64,000 nucleotides of DNA, taken from positions 62,001 through 126,000 of the forward strand of contig NZ_MTQO01000049.1 of NCBI RefSeq assembly GCF_001984155.1, in the 5' to 3' direction. Under the pieces are notes generated by a model that saw only the letters and a list, made by a program, of their open reading frames with translations, made no database searches and was not told the DNA's origin. The translations under genes and the position numbers were made by a program. The stretch comes from Actinosynnema sp. ALI-1.44 (GTDB lineage Bacteria > Actinomycetota > Actinomycetes > Mycobacteriales > Pseudonocardiaceae). Shown here piece after piece: positions 37,378 through 46,018 of the stretch (position 1 is the first letter of the stretch; each line of letters starts with the position of its first letter).

Positions 37378-39021
37378 TTGTTGGCGATCACTCAGAGCGC
37401 TGGACACGCGGAGCAGGTCCAGAACGTGCAAGAGGTCGACAGCATGCTGGCCGAAGCACAGCAGCGGGGCGAGCCTCGCATCGTCGCCCAGCTCCTGCGT
37501 TCAGCCGTCGCCATCCGCCTGGTGACCACCGGCGAGGCGAGCACCGCCCAGCCGTTCCTCGAAGAGATGATGGTGCACACCCGCAGGCACGGCCTGCTGG
37601 TGCTGGAGGCCGACGCCCACGCGCTGCTCGGCCGCCTGATGCTGATGGCGGGCGCCGAGGACGTGGCGCTCACCCAGGCCGCCATCGCGCTGGCGATGCT
37701 GGACGACCCGCTGATCCCGGACGGCACGCTCAGCAGGCGGGCGTGGAACGTGCTGGTGGCGTCCACGCTGATGGACATCGGCCTGGTGCTCACCCAACTC
37801 GGCGTGTACGAGGAAGCCGACCAGGCGATGAACCGCGCCAGCCGGTACATCCGCGACACCCCGGCGCCGCACCAGATCTCGGTCCACCTGATCAACCGGA
37901 TCCGGATGCTCGTCGGTTGGGGCCTGCGGCTGGAACGCGTGGACCAGTCCGAGACCGCGCACGAGAAGTTCCAGACCGCCGCGGCGATCTCGGAGGCCGT
38001 CGAAGGCCCGTTCCGCGAGTCGCTCTTCCCGCGCCAGACCGACAAGTCCGCCGCCGAGCAGGTACCCGTGATCGCCTCCGCGCTGGCGCTCGCGGACCCG
38101 TCGCCGGATCACGTCGAGCGGCTGTTCGAGATCAAACCGACCGCGACGTACGCCCGTGAGCTGATCATCACAGCGATCGCCCTCGCTCGGTGCCTCGAAC
38201 AGACCGGGCTGGTGGACGAGGCGGTCGAAGTGCTCGCCGACGCCCGCACCGCGCTGGAGGACGACCCGTCCGAGCCAACGCTGCGGCTGTGCCTGATCCG
38301 CGAGTTCGCCCGGTTGTCCGGTCCGGACGGTGGCGAACGCACGATGAGCGCACTGGAGAGCTACGCGCACGAGCTCGAGACCCAGCTGTGGGACATGCGC
38401 GAGTCACGGATCGCGACGCTGAACACCCGCCGCGAGCACGAGCGGCTGACGCGCAAGCACGGCGAGACCGAGCACAAGGCGATGCACGACCCGTTGACCG
38501 GACTGCCGAACCGCCGCGCGCTGGACGAACGGCTGGAAGCGCTCTCCGCACGAGCCGACAACCACCCGATGGCGCTCGCGCTCGTGGACCTGGACGGGTT
38601 CAAGGAAGTCAACGACCAGTTCTCCCACGCCGACGGCGACGACGTGCTGCGCGTGGTCGCGAGCACGGTCCGGGACGCGTTGCGCGGCGGGGACATGGTC
38701 GCGCGCTACGGCGGCGACGAGTTCGTGGTCCTGCTGCCCGGTGCGCCGCTGCACGCCGCGGAGGCCGCGCTCAACCGCGCGGTCAGGGCCGTCTCCAAGC
38801 TCCCCCATGATCTTTCCCACGGTGTGACCTTGTCCGTCGGCGTGGTCGCGCTGCGTCAGAACGAGACCGCAGCGCGTGCCCTCGCCCGCGCCGACGCGGC
38901 CATGTACGAAGCGAAACGCAGTGGTGGCAACGGAGTCGCGGCCGTCACGATGAGCACCGACACCGCACAGTCGGGGCGAGTTGTAGACGACCCCGCGTGG
39001 GTCATGCCAGAGGCAACGTAG
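37378..39021 (+). CDS. GGDEF-domain protein (probable diguanylate cyclase)
   Basis: A protein of at least 547 residues. The N-terminal 340 residues are helical repeats of TPR-like character (AQPFLEEMMVHTRRHGLLV and similar units). A short coiled coil (REHERLTRKHGETEHKA) leads into a GGDEF domain with DPLTGLPNRRALDERL, the active site RYGGDEF and an upstream RGGD inhibitory-site motif at the standard five-residue distance. It should make cyclic di-GMP. There is no EAL domain and no membrane segment. The start is uncertain: the frame is open back to 37279 without ATG or GTG. TTG at 37378 is taken here, but a CTG at 37297 has AGGGGG at the ideal distance. Confidence 0.85.
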   Translation: MLAITQSAGHAEQVQNVQEVDSMLAEAQQRGEPRIVAQLLRSAVAIRLVTTGEASTAQPFLEEMMVHTRRHGLLVLEADAHALLGRLMLMAGAEDVALTQAAIALAMLDDPLIPDGTLSRRAWNVLVASTLMDIGLVLTQLGVYEEADQAMNRASRYIRDTPAPHQISVHLINRIRMLVGWGLRLERVDQSETAHEKFQTAAAISEAVEGPFRESLFPRQTDKSAAEQVPVIASALALADPSPDHVERLFEIKPTATYARELIITAIALARCLEQTGLVDEAVEVLADARTALEDDPSEPTLRLCLIREFARLSGPDGGERTMSALESYAHELETQLWDMRESRIATLNTRREHERLTRKHGETEHKAMHDPLTGLPNRRALDERLEALSARADNHPMALALVDLDGFKEVNDQFSHADGDDVLRVVASTVRDALRGGDMVARYGGDEFVVLLPGAPLHAAEAALNRAVRAVSKLPHDLSHGVTLSVGVVALRQNETAARALARADAAMYEAKRSGGNGVAAVTMSTDTAQSGRVVDDPAWVMPEAT

Positions 39022-39068
39022 GATCGTTACCTGGTGTTATCCGTACGGATTCCGCAGGGAGATCGCTG

Positions 39069-40535
39069 ATGCCCCAGGGTGGGAACGCCCAGCTCAGCAC
39101 CGTTGTACTCGCCGCAGGCGAAGGCACTCGGATGCGTTCGTCGACCCCGAAGGTGCTGCACCCGATCGCGGGCCGACCGCTGGTCGAGCACGCCGTGCGC
39201 GCGGTCGCCGGGCTCGAACCGGAGCATCTGGTCGTCGTCGTCGGCCATGGCCGGGAGGCGGTGACCGAGCATCTCGAAGGCCTCACCACCGCGCTGGACC
39301 GCAAGGTGACCACGGCGGTGCAAGCTGAGCAGAAAGGCACCGGACACGCGGTGTCGTGCGGCTTGTCCGAATTGCCGCCCTCGTTGAGCGGCACAGTGAT
39401 CGTGACCTATGGCGACGTGCCGTTGCTTGAGACCGAAACGCTTTCGGCGTTGCTGGCCGAGCACACCTCGTCCGGCAACGCGGTGACGGTGCTGACGGCG
39501 GTCGTCGGCGACCCGACCGGCTACGGCCGGATCGTGCGCGACGCGGACGGCGGCGTGACCGCGATCGTCGAGCACAAGGACGCGGACGAGAACCAGCTGG
39601 AGATCGCCGAGATCAACTCGGGCATCTACGCGTTCGACGCCGAAGTGCTCAGCGACGGCCTGTCCCGGCTGCGGACGGACAACGCGCAGGGCGAGCTGTA
39701 CCTGACCGACGTGCTGAGCATCGCGCGTGGCGACGGCCGCCGGGTCGGTGCGTTGGTGTGCGTCGATTCCTGGCAGGTCGAGGGCGTGAACGACCGCGTC
39801 CAACTGGCCCGGCTGGGCGCCGAGCTCAACCACAGGTTGCTGGAAAGCTGGATGCGTGAAGGTGTGTCGGTCATCGATACCGGCAGCGTCTGGCTGGACG
39901 CCGGGGTGACGCTCGCCAGGGACGTGCTGATCGAGCCGAACGTCCAACTGCGCGGTTCGACCAGTGTCGGCGAGGGCGCCACCATTGGTCCCGACACGAC
40001 GCTGACCAACGTGACCGTGGCCGAGGGGGCGAAAGTCATCCGTACTCACGGCTCGGACTCGGTCATCGGCACGGGCGCGTCCGTCGGTCCCTTCGCCTAC
40101 CTGCGACCGGGCACAGCGCTCGGCGACAAGGGCAAGATCGGCACGTTCGTCGAGGTCAAGAACTCCCAGATCGGGACGGGAACCAAGATCCCGCACCTGT
40201 CGTACATCGGTGACGCGACCATCGGCGAGTACAGCAACGTCGGTGCGGCGAGCGTCACCGTGAACTACGACGGTGTGAGCAAGCATCGCACCACGATCGG
40301 CTCACACGCCCGCACCGGCTGCGACAACATGTTCGTGGCTCCGGTGACGGTCGGCGACGGCGCCTACAGCGGCGCCGGCACCGTGATCCGGCGGGACGTG
40401 CCACCGGGTGCGCTCGCAGTTTCCGGCGGTCCGCAGCGCAACCTCGAGAACTGGGTGGTCAACCGCCGCCCGGGCACCGCGGCGGCGCAAGCGGCATTGG
40501 CCGCACAAGAAAAAGTCGAGGAGCAGCAGCCATGA
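39069..40535 (+). CDS. glmU: Bifunctional GlmU (UDP-GlcNAc pyrophosphorylase/acetyltransferase)
   Basis: A protein of 488 residues. The N-terminal nucleotidyltransferase shows LAAGEGTRMRSSTPKVLH. The C-terminal half is a left-handed beta-helix with hexapeptide repeats, including PFAYLRPGT, EVKNSQIGTGTKIPHLSYIG and TVNYDGVSKHRTTIG. The enzyme acetylates glucosamine-1-phosphate and couples it to UTP, giving UDP-GlcNAc for peptidoglycan. The ATG has GGGAG nine bases upstream. Its stop overlaps the prs start (ATGA), as in mycobacteria where glmU and prsA are adjacent. Confidence 0.97.
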   Translation: MPQGGNAQLSTVVLAAGEGTRMRSSTPKVLHPIAGRPLVEHAVRAVAGLEPEHLVVVVGHGREAVTEHLEGLTTALDRKVTTAVQAEQKGTGHAVSCGLSELPPSLSGTVIVTYGDVPLLETETLSALLAEHTSSGNAVTVLTAVVGDPTGYGRIVRDADGGVTAIVEHKDADENQLEIAEINSGIYAFDAEVLSDGLSRLRTDNAQGELYLTDVLSIARGDGRRVGALVCVDSWQVEGVNDRVQLARLGAELNHRLLESWMREGVSVIDTGSVWLDAGVTLARDVLIEPNVQLRGSTSVGEGATIGPDTTLTNVTVAEGAKVIRTHGSDSVIGTGASVGPFAYLRPGTALGDKGKIGTFVEVKNSQIGTGTKIPHLSYIGDATIGEYSNVGAASVTVNYDGVSKHRTTIGSHARTGCDNMFVAPVTVGDGAYSGAGTVIRRDVPPGALAVSGGPQRNLENWVVNRRPGTAAAQAALAAQEKVEEQQP

Positions 40536-41515
40536 ACGCCAAATCCGGGACACCGAAGAAGCACCTGATGCTCTTCTCCGGCCGTGCTCACCCGGAGCTG
40601 GCCGAGGAAGTGGCACGGGAGCTGAAGGTGGAGATCACGCCGCAGGCGGCGTACGACTTCGCCAACGGCGAGATCTTCGTGCGGTTCAACGAATCGGTGC
40701 GGGGCACGGACGCGTTCGTGATCCAGTCGCACACGAGTCCGATCAACCAGTGGATCATGGAGCAGCTGCTGATGGTGGACGCGCTCAAGCGCGCGTCGGC
40801 CAAGCGGATCACCGTGATCATGCCGTTCTACGGCTACGCGAGGCAGGACAAGAAGCACAAGGGCCGCGAGCCGATCTCGGCCAGGCTGATCGCGGACATG
40901 TTCAAGACGGCGGGCGCGGACCGGATCATGACGGTCGACCTGCACACCGCGCAGATCCAGGGTTTCTTCGACGGACCGGTTGACCACCTGTTCGCGCAGT
41001 CGCTGCTGGCCGAGCACGTCTCCAAGACCTACGGGGACTCGGCGGACATCACGGTGGTCTCGCCGGACTCGGGCCGTGTGCGCCTGGCGGAGAAGTGGGC
41101 GACGCAGCTGGGTGACCGCCCGATCGCGTTCATCCACAAGACCCGCGACCCGCTCAAGCCGAACGAAGCGGTGGCCAACCGCGTGGTCGGTGAGGTGTCC
41201 GGCCGACTGTGCGTGCTGGTCGACGACATGATCGATACCGGCGGCACCATCGTGAAGGCCTGCGAGGCCCTCATCGAAGCTGGCGCGTCAGACGTGGTCA
41301 TCGCGGCGACGCACGGCATCCTGTCGGACCCGGCGTCGGAGCGGCTGGCCCACTGCAAGGCGCGTGAGGTCATCTTCACCAACACGCTGCCGATCCCCGA
41401 CGAGAAGCGGTTCCCTGGCTTGACCGTGTTGTCGATCGCGCCGCTGCTGGCCCGCGCGATCCAGGAGGTCTTCGAGGACGGCTCGGTGACGAGCCTCTTC
41501 GACGGCAACGCCTGA
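40532..41515 (+). CDS. prs: Ribose-phosphate pyrophosphokinase
   Basis: A protein of 327 residues that makes PRPP from ribose-5-phosphate and ATP for nucleotide, His and Trp synthesis and, in actinobacteria, for decaprenyl-phosphoryl ribose in the cell wall. Visible motifs are FSGRAHPELAEEVARELKVE, the flexible loop region YGYARQDKKHKGREPISARL, DLHTAQIQGFFDGPVDHL and the PRPP-binding LVDDMIDTGGTI. It is translationally coupled to glmU and followed by a strong hairpin terminator. Confidence 0.97.
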   Translation: MNAKSGTPKKHLMLFSGRAHPELAEEVARELKVEITPQAAYDFANGEIFVRFNESVRGTDAFVIQSHTSPINQWIMEQLLMVDALKRASAKRITVIMPFYGYARQDKKHKGREPISARLIADMFKTAGADRIMTVDLHTAQIQGFFDGPVDHLFAQSLLAEHVSKTYGDSADITVVSPDSGRVRLAEKWATQLGDRPIAFIHKTRDPLKPNEAVANRVVGEVSGRLCVLVDDMIDTGGTIVKACEALIEAGASDVVIAATHGILSDPASERLAHCKAREVIFTNTLPIPDEKRFPGLTVLSIAPLLARAIQEVFEDGSVTSLFDGNA

Positions 41516-41533
41516 CACTTCTACGCCGAACAT

Positions 41534-41565
41534 GAGGGCCACCGTCCAACTGGACAGTGGCCCTC
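41534..41565 (+). terminator. Hairpin terminator after glmU-prs
   Basis: GAGGGCCAC (41534-41542) pairs with GTGGCCCTC (41557-41565). After one mismatch GTCC pairs with GGAC around a short loop. It starts 19 bases past the prs stop. Confidence 0.75.
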
Positions 41566-41661
41566 GTGCGTATGACTACTCAAGTTGGGGGTTCTCGGGT
41601 TCCGAGCCGGTCCCGGTTGCGTCAGAGTGTGACCAACCGACTACCGGGGAGGAAGATCGGG

Positions 41662-42997
41662 ATGAGTACCTAGGCGGTGGTGATCGACGCGCTGAGACGG
41701 TCGTCGAAAGCCGCCAACGACCTGAGCACCCAGCTGCGAGCCGTCGACCTCGACGCACCAGTCTCGAAGCGGTGATCCGCCGAGCGAACGCGATCGACGA
41801 AGACCTGACCACGGTCGTCAACCGCGCGAGAACAAGCCAAACTCTCGACGGCGACGCACATGGCCTGACCAGCGCGGCCCAGGCAGGGACGGCTCGTGGT
41901 GGCCTGTCGGTCTCAGGGCCGCCGCAGGGCGGCTCACCGTTCGACAACGCAGGCTGGTGGGACGCGCTGTCTGACATGGAGAAGCAGCGGATCATCAAGG
42001 AGCACCCGGACTGGATCGGCAACCTCGACGGCGTGCCCGCCGCCGCGCGAGACGCCGCCAACCGCGCGAGACTGCCTGGTGAGAGGACCGCGCTCGAACG
42101 CCAACTCGCTGAAGTGGAAGCGAAGTCGCGCGAGGCCAGGGAGCGCGGCGGCGAGTTCGCGGAACTCAGGGAAATGGTGTGGCGTGCGGAACTGAACAAG
42201 ATCCGAGCCAAACTGGAATCCATCGAAGAACTGGAAAGAATCCTGCGCATGGGTGATCGACAGCTGTTGCTGTGGATATGTCAGGCGAGCGCGCCAAAGC
42301 AGCGGTAGGAATCGGAGACATGGACACTGCCGACCATGTCGCGGTCTGCACCCCAGGCATGAATTCTACTGTCAACGGCAACCTACGAGACTATGTCAGC
42401 GATATGGACGAACTGCGCACCAGTACTACCCGGGAGCTCAACAAGACCGGCGACGGCACTGTCGCGGCAGTCGCATGGCTGGGATACGAGCCCCCGAACA
42501 CTTCCGGCGAAGTTCTGGAAGCAGGCAGCGAAAAACGGGCCCGCGACGGCGCGAACCGGCTGGCTCCATTTCTGAACGGCATCGATGCGATGCGGGAGAA
42601 GGACGCACACCTGACCGCCCTCGGCCACTCCTACGGCTCACTCACCACCGGACTGGCACTTCAGCAGAAGACCGGAGTGGACGACGCGGTCGTGTTCGGT
42701 TCACCTGGCATCGGAACGAGCGATCCGGGAAAGATCCAGGTCGCGGGTGGCCACCTCTACAACCTTGAGGCAGACGGAGACCTCGTCGCCGACCTCGGCG
42801 ATCCTCTCGCCCATGGCGCCGACCCCAGTTCATTGCGCATCCCGCAGTTGTCCACCCACGAAGCCGTCACGCCGGACGGCCGAAATCTCAAGGCATCGGA
42901 AGGGCACAGCCAGTACACCTGGAAAGACACGACGAGCCAGTACAACATAAGCGTCATCGTCGGGGGTATGAACGATCGTGTCATTCATGCGCGGTAA
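41662..42997 (+). pseudogene. Broken DUF1023 alpha/beta-hydrolase gene
   Basis: The ATG at 41662 has GGGAGGAAG upstream and is followed by a plausible WXG/ESX-like N-terminus, but codon 4 is TAG (41671). The same frame continues with VVIDALRRSSKAANDLSTQL until about 41770, where the reading shifts to another frame (RRANAIDEDLTTVVNRA). A second shift occurs near 42270, after which the hydrolase domain is complete: TADHVAVCTPGM, AVAWLGYEPP, nucleophile GHSYGS, VFGSPGIGT and GHLYNLEADGD. DUF1023 proteins with this N-terminus are normally single chains, so this is a pseudogene or has sequence errors. The C-terminal part from the GTG at 42272 could still be translated. Confidence 0.7.
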
Positions 42998-43589
42998 TCG
43001 GGCGCAATTGCGACTCATGGGGTCCGCCATCGCGGCCATTGCCATCATGGCGAGCGGCTGCACTACCGAACCAACTGCGGAGGGCAAGGAGAAAGCCTTG
43101 GAGAGCCAGTTCGCCGAACTGCTGAAGCGGCCGGACATCGAGTCGGCGGCGAAACGACACGAGGAAATACTCACAAAGATCCGAGACAAGCTGGTGGCAG
43201 CGGGTTTCACGGCCGCCTGGCGGGAAGCTGAGGACAGTTCGAGTGTCAGTGGCTGCCAAAGCGGCTTTTCGGACACGTGGTCGGAGATCGACAGCGACAC
43301 GGCGGAGATCCGAGCGCTCGCGCAGTGGATCTCGTCGGGGAACCTGCCGGATGGCAAGTGGGAACAAGCCGTCAAGGTCGTCGAGGAGGTCGCACGGGAA
43401 CACGGCTTCGACGGCCCCGCGGTGGTGGTCGACCGGCCGGGCGACCACGAGGTCTCCTTCAAGGACGGCTACGGCGCCCATCTCCAGTTCGGCACGGTGC
43501 AGAACACCGTCCTCAGCCTCACCACGGGCTGTCACCTGACGGTGGCCGCGCACCAGCGGGGAACGCCGACATCGAAGCGCACCTACTGA
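42978..43589 (+). CDS. LppA-like lipoprotein
   Basis: A protein of 203 residues. The signal ends in IAIMASGCTTEP, a clear lipobox. The mature part is helical at first (KRPDIESAAKRHEEILTKIR) and has a Cys in SVSGCQSGFSDTW and another in TTGCHLTV, which could form a disulphide. It resembles the LppA family of actinobacterial lipoproteins of unknown role. Its start (GTG 42978 or ATG 42987) overlaps the end of the DUF1023 frame, so the two form one unit. Such pairs recur in Pseudonocardiales, and a secreted enzyme with a surface partner is one reading. Confidence 0.72.
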   Translation: MSFMRGNRAQLRLMGSAIAAIAIMASGCTTEPTAEGKEKALESQFAELLKRPDIESAAKRHEEILTKIRDKLVAAGFTAAWREAEDSSSVSGCQSGFSDTWSEIDSDTAEIRALAQWISSGNLPDGKWEQAVKVVEEVAREHGFDGPAVVVDRPGDHEVSFKDGYGAHLQFGTVQNTVLSLTTGCHLTVAAHQRGTPTSKRTY

Positions 43590-43810
43590 CCTCCGTGACC
43601 CGGCCGAAACGCCAAGTGGTGCCCGGATTTCGGACCCCCGGTGATGCCGGGATGAAGCTGACGTAAACTATCCGGGTTGTCTCGGCGAGGCTGGGCCCGT
43701 TCAGGACCTGGCGTGATCGACGCGGCTGGTTGGGTAGCCGTGTGTCTTCGCGCCTGCCTCCGCCGCGGTGACGACCCCATTAGCCTTTTGTGTTGAAGGA
43801 GAGCATCACC

Positions 43811-44422
43811 GTGTCCGAGGTCCGTCTTGCCGCCGAGTCGCGTACTGAATTCGGCAAGGGCGCCGCACGCCGTACCCGCCGCGCCGGCAAGATCCCCGCG
43901 GTGCTCTACGGCCACGGTTCCGACCCGAAGCACCTGGCTTTGCCGGCGCTCGAGTTCGCCCGTGTAGTCCGTGAGCACGGTCAGAACGCCGTCCTGACGC
44001 TGGACGTGGACTCCAAGTCCGAGCTGGCGCTGACCAAGACCGTCACCACCCACCCGATCAAGAACTACATCGAGCACGTCGACCTGCTGCTCGTCCAGCG
44101 CGGCGAGAAGGTCAGCGTCGAGGTGCCGATCGTGCTGACCGGCGACCCCGCCGCCTCCACCCTGGTCACCCAGGAGGTGACCGTGATCACCGTCGAGGTC
44201 GAGGCGCTGCACATCCCCGAGCAGTTCGAGCTGTCGATCGAGGGCGCCGAGGCGGGCACCCAGTTCACCGCGGCCGACATCAAGCTCCCGCAGGGCGCGA
44301 CCCTCGCCACCGACCCCGAGGCGCTCGTCGTCGCTGTCAACCCGGCACCGACCGCGCAGCAGCTCGAGGGCGACTCCGGCGAGGCGGTGGCCGACGAGGC
44401 CGCCACCGACGAAGAGGCCTGA
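43811..44422 (+). CDS. rplY: 50S ribosomal protein L25/general stress protein Ctc
   Basis: A protein of 203 residues of the long (CTC) form. The N-terminal 5S-rRNA-binding domain includes [19 protein letters not shown] and the C-terminal beta domain includes [13 protein letters not shown] and [18 protein letters not shown], followed by an acidic tail. It binds 5S rRNA in the large subunit. The start is the GTG at 43811 with AAGGAGAG upstream. It is followed by pth after four bases. The 221 bases before it hold TAAACT (43664) as a possible -10 element, implying a leader of about 140 bases. Confidence 0.95.
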   Translation: MSEVRLAAESRTEFGKGAARRTRRAGKIPAVLYGHGSDPKHLALPALEFARVVREHGQNAVLTLDVDSKSELALTKTVTTHPIKNYIEHVDLLLVQRGEKVSVEVPIVLTGDPAASTLVTQEVTVITVEVEALHIPEQFELSIEGAEAGTQFTAADIKLPQGATLATDPEALVVAVNPAPTAQQLEGDSGEAVADEAATDEEA

Positions 44423-44426
44423 TCCC

Positions 44427-45011
44427 GTGAGCGAGGGGCCGGGGACCGTGGTCGTGGTCGGCCTCGGCAACCCCGGCCCTCGCTATGCGGCCAACCGGCA
44501 CAACGTCGGCGCGATGGTGCTCGACGAGCTGGGCGACCGCGTCGGTGGGAAGTTCAAGGCCCACAAGGGCTTGGCCGACGTCCTCGAAGGGCGGCTCGGC
44601 ACGAGGCGCGCGGTGCTGATGAAGCCGCGCTCCTTCATGAACGTCTCGGGCGGGCCCGTGTCGGGCGTCGCCAAGTTCTTCAAAGTCGAGCCAGCCGACA
44701 TCGTCGTCATCTACGACGAGCTCGACCTGCCGTTCGGCACGGTCCGCCTCAAGCTCGGCGGCGGCGAGAACGGCCACAACGGCCTGCGGTCCATCTCCAA
44801 GTCCCTCGGGACCAAGGACTACCACCGCATCCGGGTCGGCATCGGCCGCCCGCCCGGCCGGATGGACCCGGCCGACTTCGTCCTCAAGGACTTCTCGGTG
44901 ATCGAGCGCAAAGAGCTGCCGTTCGTCTTCGACCGTGCCGCCGACGCCACCGAAGCACTCGTCAACAACGGCCTGGAAGCCGCGCAGAACGCTTTCCACG
45001 CGTTGAGCTAG
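44427..45011 (+). CDS. pth: Peptidyl-tRNA hydrolase
   Basis: A protein of 194 residues that frees tRNA from stalled peptidyl-tRNA. It shows VVGLGNPGPRYAANRHNVG with the catalytic His, KPRSFMNVSGGPV, VIYDELDLPFGTVRLKLGGG and GENGHNGLRSI. The start is a GTG four bases after rplY. The rplY-pth order is conserved in actinobacteria. Confidence 0.97.
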   Translation: MSEGPGTVVVVGLGNPGPRYAANRHNVGAMVLDELGDRVGGKFKAHKGLADVLEGRLGTRRAVLMKPRSFMNVSGGPVSGVAKFFKVEPADIVVIYDELDLPFGTVRLKLGGGENGHNGLRSISKSLGTKDYHRIRVGIGRPPGRMDPADFVLKDFSVIERKELPFVFDRAADATEALVNNGLEAAQNAFHALS

Positions 45012-45023
45012 CCCACTCTTCTT

Positions 45024-45725
45024 TTACCGCGGGGGCCGGCGTCGCGTGTGCCGGTCGCGAGCGCCCAGCGCACAGAGCATCCGGATCGGGCGGATCAGGA
45101 CCCGGTAGAAGGGCCGGACCACTCGTCCCGGCAGCAGGCCGTGCCGCTCCTCTTCCCAGACCCTGGCCCTGGGGTGGCTCCTGATCAGGACACCTTCGGT
45201 GATGGCCGGGGCGCGGGTCAGAACCTCGACGTGGCAGAGGTGTTTGACGTTGAGGTAGCCGTACTGGCTGGGGCTGACCAGGCGGACCGGGGCACCGTGG
45301 TCGCTGTCGAGCGGGCGACCGTTGAGGTTCTGGGCGATGAGCACGTCGTCGGCCAGGATGTCCTCGATCGTCACCGCGGCCTCATATCCGTCGAGGCCCC
45401 GGCACTTGATGTGGGTGACCGATGTTCCTGGCGACAGCGCCGGTTTGACCACAGCGCGGTAGAACGTCTCGAACGAAACACCCTCCCAGCGCAGGTCAGT
45501 CGCCGACCAGCCGGCGACGCAGTGGAAGTCGGCTGTGATCTCCTTGCGTGGCAGGGACGACAGCGCGGTGAGCGGCAGGTCGAGGTCTTCGGCGACCACC
45601 CCGCGTACCGCGATCACCGGATCGGCCGGAACGGGCGGCGCAGGCCGGGAAAGGTGCGTACCGAACCGGGGGAATCCCTCGACCCTGCTTTGCCCCGGGG
45701 GAAGCTTTCTGGTGCTGTGCCCCAT
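45024..45725 (-). CDS. Molybdopterin-dependent oxidoreductase domain protein
   Basis: A protein of 233 residues with the sulfite-oxidase-type Moco fold. ITADFHCVAGWSATDLRWEG carries the Mo-ligating Cys, with HIKCRGLDGYEAAV, LNGRPLDSDHGAPVRLVSP and YGYLNVKHL after it. There is no signal peptide and no dimerisation domain, so it is a stand-alone cytoplasmic domain as in YuiH-like proteins. The substrate is unknown. The basic C-terminus (RDRHTRRRPPR) is unusual. A region with two TGTG-N6-CACA sites lies 225-271 bases upstream. Confidence 0.87.
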   Translation of the reverse strand: MGHSTRKLPPGQSRVEGFPRFGTHLSRPAPPVPADPVIAVRGVVAEDLDLPLTALSSLPRKEITADFHCVAGWSATDLRWEGVSFETFYRAVVKPALSPGTSVTHIKCRGLDGYEAAVTIEDILADDVLIAQNLNGRPLDSDHGAPVRLVSPSQYGYLNVKHLCHVEVLTRAPAITEGVLIRSHPRARVWEEERHGLLPGRVVRPFYRVLIRPIRMLCALGARDRHTRRRPPR

Positions 45726-45949
45726 TGGTCAACCCTTTCGCCTGGCGCGAGATGGGCCGTCCGGCGTCTCTCCCGACGGTGCCCAGTGGATCGATGTGAT
45801 CACCACCGGACCACCATCTCCTCAGCCGCCCGGCACGAGATCACCCACGGGAGGGAAACCCCTCGTCCCCAGGAGTGGTGTTGCCGGATTTCGGATAGCG
45901 CACGCGGCAGACGCTAGGTTTTCTGGTGACTACACCGAATTCAAGCCTG

Positions 45950-45996
45950 CTGTGTGATCGCACAGTGAATGGGTCTTTCGCTGTGCGATCACACAG
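45950..45996. promoter_or_regulatory. Paired CRP/GlxR-like palindromes forming a 16-base inverted repeat
   Basis: CTGTGTGATCGCACAG (45950-45965) and CTGTGCGATCACACAG (45981-45996) are exact reverse complements, and each is itself a TGTG-N6-CACA palindrome. The centres are 31 bases apart, about three helical turns. The region lies between the fatty acyl-AMP ligase stop and the Moco gene start. Confidence 0.6.
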
Positions 45997-46018
45997 TGGG
46001 GTCTGACTCGGTAGGGAC

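Noticed and set aside
42260-42275. Programmed frameshift in the DUF1023 gene
   Set aside because: No slippery heptamer is seen, and the gene also has an early TAG and another frame change, so decay or sequence error is simpler.
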